From: an uncultured Lachnospiraceae bacterium
GTDB lineage: Bacteria > Bacillota > Clostridia > Lachnospirales > Lachnospiraceae
Assembly: GCA_910579685.1 (NCBI GenBank)
Contig: CAJTVN010000057.1
Location: forward strand, 1-8,168
Length of the DNA stretch: 8,168 nt
Direction of reading: 5' to 3'
A model generated the notes under the pieces. The model saw nothing but the letters and a program-made list of their open reading frames with translations. It made no database searches and was not told where the DNA came from. Below are positions 1 through 5,534 of the stretch, one piece after another. The first letter of the stretch is position 1. Each line of letters begins with the position of its first letter. Both the position numbers and the translations under genes were made by a program.

Positions 1-81
1 GTCCGCAGAGCCCACGCTCAGGGCCCCAACCCAGGCCGCACAGGCGAAAACAATTCTACTTTTTCGTAAGAATCTTCTCAA
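1..81 (-). CDS. N-terminus of an unidentified membrane or exported protein (partial, TTG start)
   Basis: An open frame starts at TTG (81-79), overlaps the last 26 nt of the dipeptidase gene and runs off the left edge after 27 codons. Its product starts MRRFLRKSRIVFACAAWVGA, which is a basic N-terminus (five Arg/Lys in nine residues) followed by a hydrophobic stretch of about 13 residues. That is the form of a signal peptide or signal anchor. Third codon positions after residue 10 are GC-rich, as in the neighbouring genes. An in-frame ATG at 129-127, preceded by a GAGGAA-like SD, is an alternative start that would lengthen the overlap to about 74 nt. No strong SD precedes the TTG. The family cannot be named from 27 residues. 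The overlap suggests translational coupling with the dipeptidase. It could still be a chance open frame. Confidence 0.4.
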   Translation of the reverse strand, partial: MRRFLRKSRIVFACAAWVGALSVGSAD

Positions 82-1144
82 AATAGCGGATAAAATTACC
101 GCCCATGATTCCCCGCACCGTCTCCTCATCCATTCCTCTCTGAAGAAGCGCCGCACTCAGAAGCGGAATGCTGCCATGATCCGGGAGGCAGTCACAGAGC
201 TCTGTCTCTCTCTTTTCCGCACTTTGCCCCCTCCTGGCCTGATCTGTATCATCCAGTTCGGCTTTGGCCGCATCATACGAATCGCACAGGTCGAATCCAA
301 ATCCCACATAAGCGCCTCCCATGCGCCTTACCTCATACTCCGCATGGCGGCAGAGCATTTCCAGATGATTTCCGGACAGCGAGCCCGCAATGTATTTGCA
401 ACCGTTCAGCCCCATAACGCCGCCCTGGGATGCCAAGGCTTCCATCTGCTCATCCGTCAGGTTCCGGTAATTATCATAGACCGCCTTTGCACAGGAATGG
501 GTGGCACAGAAGGGCCTTTCGGCAATCCGCTTCACATCCTCGAACCCGTCGTCGTTCAGATGGCTCACGTCAAGGAACAGGGAAAGCCTTTCCATCTCAT
601 GAACCGCTCTCCGTCCCAGCTCTGTAAGGCCGCCTCTGATCTGTATCCGCTGCCCGGCCTTACAGCATCCGCTGGCCAGCGCATTCCTCCTGCTCCAGGT
701 AAGGGATGCACCTCTCACCCCCAGATCATAAAGCCCGGACAGCCTTCCCAGGTCTTCTCCGATACAGTCCAGCCCTTCCATGTAGACAAGGATGCCGATC
801 TTTTCCCCGGAAACAGCCTTCTGCAAATCGCTGCGGTTTTTTACCGCCATGAGCTCCCCGGTATTCTCTATCTCCCGATTCAGAGCTCTTATTTGTGAAA
901 GCGCATCTTCCCATGCCGCAGGAACACCGCCCCTTCGCAGTACGTCATTGGGGACATAAATCGATGATACAATCAGATTAAGTCCTGCCTTTCTCCAGTT
1001 TCGCAGATAGCGGCTGCGTATGATTTCTCTCTCGCCCAGCTTTTTCCGGATCAGGATCTCGCCCGCAAGATCAAGATGCGCGTCCACCACCGGACATTCC
1101 TTGTGAAGAGCCAGTGCCCTCTTTCTGAATTCTTCTTTTACCAC
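56..1144 (-). CDS. Membrane dipeptidase-like zinc peptidase (peptidase family M19)
   Basis: This is a 362-residue protein, of usual length for M19 (renal/membrane dipeptidase) enzymes, which hydrolyse dipeptides, including ones with a D-residue at the C-terminal side, at a two-zinc centre. The expected ligands are all visible: H23 and D25 (VVDAHLD), E123 (YMEG), H195 (DVSHL) and H216 (ATHS). They are followed by the family's RNLTD segment (227-231) and a GFGFD segment with D285. At the position of the substrate-binding His of human renal dipeptidase (THN-type motif) it has W150 (SLTWS), which I recall as usual in Firmicutes members. There is no signal peptide, so it is probably cytoplasmic and serves peptide or peptidoglycan-fragment recycling (inference). 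The frame begins at GTG 1144, but the well-placed SD (1165-1161) and ATG (1154-1152) are out of frame with it, so the start is uncertain. It lies downstream of a terminator and overlaps a possible next gene. Confidence 0.9.
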   Translation of the reverse strand: MVKEEFRKRALALHKECPVVDAHLDLAGEILIRKKLGEREIIRSRYLRNWRKAGLNLIVSSIYVPNDVLRRGGVPAAWEDALSQIRALNREIENTGELMAVKNRSDLQKAVSGEKIGILVYMEGLDCIGEDLGRLSGLYDLGVRGASLTWSRRNALASGCCKAGQRIQIRGGLTELGRRAVHEMERLSLFLDVSHLNDDGFEDVKRIAERPFCATHSCAKAVYDNYRNLTDEQMEALASQGGVMGLNGCKYIAGSLSGNHLEMLCRHAEYEVRRMGGAYVGFGFDLCDSYDAAKAELDDTDQARRGQSAEKRETELCDCLPDHGSIPLLSAALLQRGMDEETVRGIMGGNFIRYFEKILTKK

Positions 1145-1160
1145 CAGATCCCATTTTTTG

Positions 1161-1165
1161 CTCCT
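1161..1165 (-). promoter_or_regulatory. Shine-Dalgarno site of the dipeptidase gene
   Basis: AGGAG (minus strand, 1165-1161) is followed after six nucleotides by an ATG (1154-1152), which is ideal spacing. That ATG enters a frame that closes after a couple of dozen codons. The dipeptidase frame's first usual start codon is GTG at 1144-1142, 16 nt from the SD, which is too far for good initiation. The site therefore points to the ATG as the ancestral start. Confidence 0.6.
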
Positions 1166-1219
1166 ATATCTTTCAATCTTATGTTATTCCAAAATGCGGG
1201 ATCCGCTTTCCTATTCGCC

Positions 1220-1268
1220 AAAAAGGGAAAGGCCCCTGTAAAATATTACAGTATACCTTTCCCTTTCC
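1220..1268 (-). terminator. Rho-independent terminator of the pseB-like gene
   Basis: On the minus strand an 11-bp perfect stem (AAAGGGAAAGG, 1266-1256, with CCTTTCCCTTT, 1232-1222) encloses a second perfect 6-bp hairpin (CTGTAA-TATT-TTACAG, 1251-1236). The stem ends in a run of five T (1224-1220). It begins about 40 nt after the pseB stop codon. The short T-run and GGGAAAGG stem fit an intrinsic terminator for minus-strand transcription. The plus strand has only short T-runs broken by CCC after the stem, so it would be weaker in that direction. Confidence 0.75.
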
Positions 1269-1305
1269 ATTGCCTGCCGTTTATCCAATCCCGAATAACT
1301 CTCGA

Positions 1306-2304
1306 CTATTTTTCCAGCTCCACGCCCTTAAGAAGCTCCCGGATCTGCTCCACGGAAAGCCAGTCCGCATTGTTGCCGGAGCTGTAGGAGAACCCGTCCT
1401 CCACCTTTTTCCCGCTCTCGTTGATCTTCTGCTTGTCATTCCAGACCACCTGTGGATACACGATAAAATGCTTGTCATACTCATAAGTGGCAGCGGAATC
1501 CTCCACGGTCACCATGATCTCGTGAAGCTTTTCTCCTGGCCGGATCCCGATCTCCGGCATCTTACAGCCGGGCAGCATAGCCTGCGCCAGATCCGTCACC
1601 TTGAAGGAGGGAATCTTGCTGATAAAGGTCTCTCCGCCCGTGGCCTCGCAGAGAGCCTTGATCACCAGCTCCACGCCCTCTGTCAGACTGATCCAGAAGC
1701 GCGTCATGCGGTAATCCGTGATGGGAAGCTCACTTCCTCCATTCTTGATGATATTGTGAAAAAGAGGAATAATGGATCCCCGGCTTCCCGCCACATTTCC
1801 ATAACGCACGATGGAAAAATTAATATCCTTTGTTCCCGCATAGGCGTTGGCCGCAATAAACAGCTTGTCCGATACCAGCTTGGTGCCCCCGTAGAGATTC
1901 ACCGGGTTCACCGCCTTGTCGGTGGAGAGCGCCACCACTTTCTTCACATCCGCATCAAGCGCCGCATCAATGACATTCTGAGCTCCGTGGATGTTCGTCT
2001 TGATCGCCTCGTTGGGATTGTATTCACAGGCCGGCACCTGCTTTAAGGCCGCAGCATGGATCACGAAGTCCACACCCTCAAACGCCCTCCTAAGTCTCTC
2101 CTTATCCCGCACGTCCCCGATAAAAAAACGTAACCTGTCCGCATACTCCTTAAACTCGCCCTGCATGATGTACTGCTTGAACTCATCCCTGGAATAAATG
2201 ATGATCTTCTTCGGGTTATAATGCTCCAGCACATATTGGGCAAAGCATTTGCCAAAGGAACCGGTTCCTCCCGTGATCAGTATGGTTTTATTATCCAACA
2301 ACAT
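1306..2304 (-). CDS. pseB: UDP-N-acetylglucosamine 4,6-dehydratase (inverting), PseB/FlaA1 type
   Basis: This is a 332-residue soluble short-chain dehydrogenase/reductase, almost exactly the length of Helicobacter FlaA1/PseB. PseB converts UDP-GlcNAc to UDP-2-acetamido-2,6-dideoxy-beta-L-arabino-hexos-4-ulose, the first step of pseudaminic acid synthesis. The N-terminal NADP-binding loop TGGTGSFG (11-18), the SRDE segment (38-41) and the ALKQVPACE block (86-94) are characteristic. The catalytic group STDKAVNPVNLYGGTKL holds D129, K130, Y138 and K142, matching the Asp-Lys-Tyr-Lys set of PseB. The LYGGTKL form favours PseB over the FnlA/CapE epimerase type, which has a different sequence (NAMG-like) there. 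The start is well supported: ATG at 2304-2302 with GGAGG (2315-2311) six nt upstream. It has its own promoter and terminator. No pseC, pseF, pseG, pseH or pseI is in the window, so the final sugar is unknown. Confidence 0.9.
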   Translation of the reverse strand: MLLDNKTILITGGTGSFGKCFAQYVLEHYNPKKIIIYSRDEFKQYIMQGEFKEYADRLRFFIGDVRDKERLRRAFEGVDFVIHAAALKQVPACEYNPNEAIKTNIHGAQNVIDAALDADVKKVVALSTDKAVNPVNLYGGTKLVSDKLFIAANAYAGTKDINFSIVRYGNVAGSRGSIIPLFHNIIKNGGSELPITDYRMTRFWISLTEGVELVIKALCEATGGETFISKIPSFKVTDLAQAMLPGCKMPEIGIRPGEKLHEIMVTVEDSAATYEYDKHFIVYPQVVWNDKQKINESGKKVEDGFSYSSGNNADWLSVEQIRELLKGVELEK

Positions 2305-2332
2305 AAATTACCTCCAATGTTTTTCTTAACTT

Positions 2333-2361
2333 AGTGTACCACGGAATGGAAATAACATCAA
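2333..2361 (-). promoter_or_regulatory. Probable sigma-A promoter of the pseB-like gene
   Basis: On the minus strand, TTGATG (2361-2356) and TACACT (2338-2333) are separated by 17 nt. Each box matches the consensus at four of six positions, and both hold the most conserved bases. Initiation about seven nt beyond the -10 gives a leader of about 20 nt that carries the GGAGG SD. The -35 box overlaps the ancestral stop codon of the decayed MNT gene just upstream. The call rests on sequence match and position only. Confidence 0.6.
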
Positions 2362-2601
2362 ACTTTTTCATAGAGCACCTTTCTCTTCCTCGATATCCAG
2401 TGCAAAGCGTGTAAATTCTCCGCCCTCCACAGCCAGATCAATATCGCTGGTTCTTTTAAAGTCGCCCCTCGCCCGTGCGCCAAACAGTATCATCTTTTCC
2501 ACATGATATTTGCATGCCAGAGTCCGTATCTCCTCAATCACCCTCGGACGGATTCCTGATTGTTTTGCCAAACGATTGCCTGATTCTATAAAACCTACCA
2601 C
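2358..2601 (-). pseudogene. Minimal nucleotidyltransferase (MNT) domain gene with internal deletion
   Basis: The open frame (GTG at 2601 to TGA at 2370-2368) gives 77 residues. MNT-type proteins (DNA polymerase beta-like nucleotidyltransferases, which include antitoxins of HEPN/MNT pairs) usually have about 100. Residues 34-56 show the domain core: ILFGARARGD with G41 and R45, then SDIDL with the metal-binding pair D53 and D55. The usual GS of the motif is G41-A42. After FALDIEEE the frame ends in KGAL and stops. In another frame, codons 2381-2358 read KVLYEKV and stop, which is the customary C-terminal tail of this family. About 30 codons between the two are missing, including the strand that carries the third Asp. 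The GTG start has no good SD. No HEPN partner gene is adjacent. It lies between the GT-C gene and the pseB promoter and is probably inactive, though a truncated product cannot be excluded. Confidence 0.75.
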
Positions 2602-2654
2602 CTCTGCCGATCCATTTCCAACTGTGCGGCTGCTAATCCGACAGACGGATGAAT
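2602..2654. other. Short spacer after the GT-C gene with a weak hairpin
   Basis: The spacer holds a perfect 5-bp inverted repeat (ATCCG-TCTGT-CGGAT on the minus strand, 2651-2637) just after the GT-C stop codon. No T-run follows, so I do not call it a terminator. How transcription of the glycan cassette ends is therefore unclear; it may read through the MNT remnant into pseB. Confidence 0.4.
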
Positions 2655-4505
2655 TTACTCCATCTCATAAAGCGTCCAGAGCCCCTTTTCTGCAGCCACC
2701 CGGTAACCGGTAAGCTTTTCATTACACCGGAGCAGATTTTCAAGACAGCTCTCCTTATCCTCACGATCCGCCACATACACGACAAGCCTGCCGCTTTCGC
2801 AGATTTTCTCATCCGTGATCTGCTCCGGATTGCCCTGGCTGGCCAGGTAGACCCGGGGAAACTCCATCAGCTCGTCCGAGAGCCTCCACACATTGTCCGG
2901 GGACGCCTCGTTGTAAAAGACCACCACTGGGACGTCCGCATTTTCCCTCACATATTCCATGACGGGACGCTCCTGTTCATAGAGGAAAAAGACCTTCCCG
3001 TCCCTGAGAGAGAGCACATCGCCAAGGATCAGGGAAAAAAGCAGCAACAGTCCCGCCGCCCGGGCCATCCTGCCAGAGGCGGCACCGCTTTCTCCCGGCT
3101 TCCCCGCCGCTGTTCTTTTCCACGACTCTGCTCTTTTCCACGCCGCAGCCCTCTCCCACAGAAGCACAACCGGCCTGCAGAAAAAATACAGCAGAAGGAA
3201 GACCAAAAGTCCGTAAACCGGAAGCTGGTAACGGTTTGAGGTCTCCCCCAGAAGAAGCGCCGTCTTGGAAACCGTGAAAAAATACCCGGCGCAGGCAAAG
3301 AGCAAAAGCCCTGCCGCCTGCCTCCCCGTCTCCCCGGTTTTTCCGGATCCCGCCACGGCAGTCTGCACACCCTTTTTCGAAGGGCCGGCAGCATTTGCCG
3401 CCGAAAAACCGCTCCCCCGGCGCTTTGCCGCATATCCTGCCGTGACCCAGAGCAGGCAGATCAAAAGAAACCAGTGGGCCAGCGTACCGTTCATCACATA
3501 GTCGTTAAACAGCCCGGTAAAAAACCGCAGCCTCTCCATTGTATTTCCCGCATTTCCGAACTCACTGACCGCCTCGGTTCCCCGGTAGCCCCGGAAAATA
3601 TGGGACAGACTGGAGGGATAATACAGAATGGCCAAAAGAAGTCCGGCGCCGCAGGAGGCTCCGTACCAAAACAGCTCCTTAATCCGTCTTTTTCGAAGGA
3701 ACAGAAAACACATTCCGACACCCATGAAAAAGTGGTAGATAATGTAATAATACTGGGTCATGAATCCCAGAAACACCGTGGGAATCAGGGGCAGAAGGAA
3801 CCTCGCTCCGAATTCCCGCCGCTCTATGGCCCGCACGTGAAGCCAGGCGCACAGCAGCACAAACAGCGTCAGCCACTGATACATCCGGATAAACATGACG
3901 CCGGAGATCACCGCCGCCGAGAAGCCCCAGGCCGCACACACCGCAAAGGAAAGAAAGACCGCTCTCCTGCGCTTCGCCTCACCGTACCCGGCCGTATCTT
4001 TGTTGTCCCGGCCCGCATTCCGGCCCATACCGCGGTACGCATTCCCGGCTGCATCCCCGGCCGCACAGAGGTACACTATCCCGGCCAGGAGGAAAAAGCA
4101 GGGCACATAGGCCAGAAGATTCACCGTAATTCCCAGCCACTTGTCAAACACGCCGGGGAACAGGGAACAGACCGTGTGCAGGACATAGTAGTAAAAAGGC
4201 GGATGCACATCCCAGGACTGCATCTGCTTCACAATTCCGTAGCGGAACCGCTCTCCCTCCAATACCACGAAGTCATTGCGAAAGTCGTCTCTCTCCACCC
4301 ACTGCCGGTCATTCACAAACAGCCCCGCCGTTTTGTTGGTGGAATAATAGGAGTAAAACTCATCCTCGTGAAAACCCGATTTTCTGCCCCCGTAGCAGAT
4401 CAGCACCGCAAGCTGTACTGCCAGCAGCAGGAGAAACGCGGCCGTCACCGCTATCCTTTTTTTTCCTGTAAAGCAATTCTCCGTGTCGCAACCGTGTAAC
4501 TTCAT
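2655..4505 (-). CDS. Polytopic GT-C fold glycosyltransferase (PMT/ArnT-like, GT39/GT83 type)
   Basis: This is a 616-residue membrane protein with roughly ten or more transmembrane helices. The first is at 18-40, others fall near 122-148, 183-206, 212-226, 236-270, 280-296, 344-360, 398-419, 428-449 and 483-500, and a soluble C-terminal domain spans about 505-616. Directly after the first helix is FHEDEFYSYY (45-54), with the acidic pair D48-E49 in the first outer loop, and DVHPPFYYY (99-107) follows. Both are hallmarks of PMT_2/ArnT-like GT-C enzymes, which move a sugar from a polyprenyl-phosphate donor to an acceptor outside the membrane. Sugar and acceptor cannot be told. Three inter-helix loops (about 150-181, 361-397, 450-482) are basic and low in complexity, and the third has a hexapeptide repeat. 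ATG at 4505 lies three nt after the preceding gene's stop, so translation is probably coupled. It is the last intact gene of the cassette. Confidence 0.85.
   Translation of the reverse strand: MKLHGCDTENCFTGKKRIAVTAAFLLLLAVQLAVLICYGGRKSGFHEDEFYSYYSTNKTAGLFVNDRQWVERDDFRNDFVVLEGERFRYGIVKQMQSWDVHPPFYYYVLHTVCSLFPGVFDKWLGITVNLLAYVPCFFLLAGIVYLCAAGDAAGNAYRGMGRNAGRDNKDTAGYGEAKRRRAVFLSFAVCAAWGFSAAVISGVMFIRMYQWLTLFVLLCAWLHVRAIERREFGARFLLPLIPTVFLGFMTQYYYIIYHFFMGVGMCFLFLRKRRIKELFWYGASCGAGLLLAILYYPSSLSHIFRGYRGTEAVSEFGNAGNTMERLRFFTGLFNDYVMNGTLAHWFLLICLLWVTAGYAAKRRGSGFSAANAAGPSKKGVQTAVAGSGKTGETGRQAAGLLLFACAGYFFTVSKTALLLGETSNRYQLPVYGLLVFLLLYFFCRPVVLLWERAAAWKRAESWKRTAAGKPGESGAASGRMARAAGLLLLFSLILGDVLSLRDGKVFFLYEQERPVMEYVRENADVPVVVFYNEASPDNVWRLSDELMEFPRVYLASQGNPEQITDEKICESGRLVVYVADREDKESCLENLLRCNEKLTGYRVAAEKGLWTLYEME
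3105..3158 (-). repeat. Three tandem 18-nt units coding a WxR hexapeptide repeat
   Basis: Within the GT-C gene, residues 450-467 read WERAAA, WKRAES and WKRTAA, which are three in-register hexapeptides encoded by three similar 18-nt units. The second and third DNA copies share a long identical stretch (CTTTTCCACG on the plus strand). The repeat follows the helix ending at W450 and extends into a basic loop (to about residue 482) before the final helix. It is probably a recent slippage expansion. Confidence 0.75.
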
Positions 4506-4508
4506 CTT

Positions 4509-5510
4509 CTAATCCAGCCTCTTTATTGCGGCATGCACCTTTCTCGCCTGGGCAGGCGCCGCGGCGAGCAAAAGAAGGTACTGCCTGTTTTTCTTTGTCA
4601 GATAAGGATTCTCTTTGATCTCCTTCTTATGTCTTTTCAGATAATCCCATACCTGCATATAAAATTCGTTCTCCTTGTTCATCATGGAAACGGGAATGTG
4701 GAGCATGTAGTCAAGGCGCTGAAACAGTGCGAAACGCACCGCTTCTTCCCGCAGCTGCGGATACTGCCGCCCAACCAGCTCCTCCACCCGGTCCGCATTG
4801 TTCACAATATCCGTGAACACCCTTGGAAACTCATCCTTGTTCCTTGTCCTGGTATTGCTTCCGTAGCGGTAAAATACATGGTAATCCTGCTCCGGTAAAA
4901 CCGCCACTGCGGGAATCCTTGTGAGAAAACTGACAAGAAGCCGGAAATCCTCGTTCAGCTCCCCCTCCGGAAAGCGCTCCTCCTTGAAAAAAGAGGCTTT
5001 CGTCAGCTTGGTACAAAAGGAACAGTCTCCCCGGTGAAGCAGAAGCTCTCTCATAAAATGGACATTGTCCCACAGCTCCGCCTCCTGCGGGGGCTGGCAA
5101 ACGTCCTCCATTCGATTTCCCGCCTCGTCGATCTCATCCCTGGAAATCTGCACCATGGCAAGCTCTTCCTGCAGCGCAACCGCAAGGAGACGCTCATACA
5201 TCTGCGGCTCAATATAGTCGTCGCTGTCCACAAAGCCGATGTACTCCCCCCTGGCCTTGTCAATCCCCAGATTCCTTGCGCTGGAGACGCCCCCGTTTTC
5301 CTTGTGAAAAACCTTAATGCGCCTGTCCTCCAGGGCAAATTTCTCCGCCATGGCCCCGCTGCGGTCCGTGGAGCCGTCGTCCACCAGAATGATTTCCAGA
5401 TATTTATAGGTCTGGCGGCGGATGGAATCCACGCACCTTTGCAGATAATTCAATGTATTATAAATCGGCACGATTACGCTGATCAGCACCGGCCGTTTTC
5501 TTTGCTCCAT
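4509..5510 (-). CDS. Family 2 (GT-A fold) glycosyltransferase
   Basis: This is a 333-residue soluble protein with a textbook family 2 catalytic domain over about residues 8-130. It shows SVIVPIYN (11-18), ILVDDGSTD (41-49) with the nucleotide-binding D44/D45, ENGGVSSARNLGI (71-83) and FVDSDD (93-98), whose Asp residues bind the metal and UDP-sugar. It transfers one sugar from a nucleotide donor, and the sugar and acceptor cannot be read from the sequence. The remaining 200 residues, about 131-333, are less conserved and end in a basic stretch (KKEIKENPYLTKKNRQYLLL) as in many cell-wall or capsule transferases that sit on the membrane face. ATG at 5510 is preceded by a purine-rich AGGAAGGAAGGG, somewhat far (about 11 nt) from the start. 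It lies 24 nt after the upstream transferase and 3 nt before the GT-C gene, in one operon. Confidence 0.92.
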   Translation of the reverse strand: MEQRKRPVLISVIVPIYNTLNYLQRCVDSIRRQTYKYLEIILVDDGSTDRSGAMAEKFALEDRRIKVFHKENGGVSSARNLGIDKARGEYIGFVDSDDYIEPQMYERLLAVALQEELAMVQISRDEIDEAGNRMEDVCQPPQEAELWDNVHFMRELLLHRGDCSFCTKLTKASFFKEERFPEGELNEDFRLLVSFLTRIPAVAVLPEQDYHVFYRYGSNTRTRNKDEFPRVFTDIVNNADRVEELVGRQYPQLREEAVRFALFQRLDYMLHIPVSMMNKENEFYMQVWDYLKRHKKEIKENPYLTKKNRQYLLLLAAAPAQARKVHAAIKRLD

Positions 5511-5534
5511 AACGTGTAATCCCTTCCTTCCTGC

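Larger units (their letters stand above)
1145..1305. other. Intergenic region between the dipeptidase and pseB-like genes
   Basis: These 161 nt hold the pseB terminator (1268-1220) and the dipeptidase SD. Between them on the minus strand I see no convincing -35/-10 pair. The best AT-rich stretch (around 1190-1166) has TTGGAA followed 16 nt later by GATATA, but that -10 would overlap the SD. A short palindrome (GCGG-GAT-CCGC) lies near 1197-1207. The dipeptidase may have a weak or unusual promoter, or may depend on read-through from pseB. Confidence 0.6.

Noticed and set aside
176..898. Plus-strand open frame of 240 codons
   Set aside because: It is a mirror frame of the M19 dipeptidase, whose catalytic motifs are all on the other strand.
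2317..2370. Frame reading KKFDVISIPWYTKL after the MNT stop, first taken as the shifted MNT C-terminus
   Set aside because: The remaining frame gives KVLYEKV followed by a stop, a much better match to the family's tail. The other reading runs into the pseB promoter and SD.
2637..2651. Hairpin just after the GT-C stop codon as an operon terminator
   Set aside because: It has only a 5-bp stem and no T-run on the minus strand.
3336..3359. Walker A-like pattern AVAGSGKT in the GT-C protein (residues 383-390)
   Set aside because: It lies in a low-complexity loop between helices, without beta-strand context or a Walker B motif, so it is a chance match.
3474..4499. Plus-strand open frame of 341 codons
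   Set aside because: It is antisense to the GT-C gene, with no domain, SD or codon pattern of its own.
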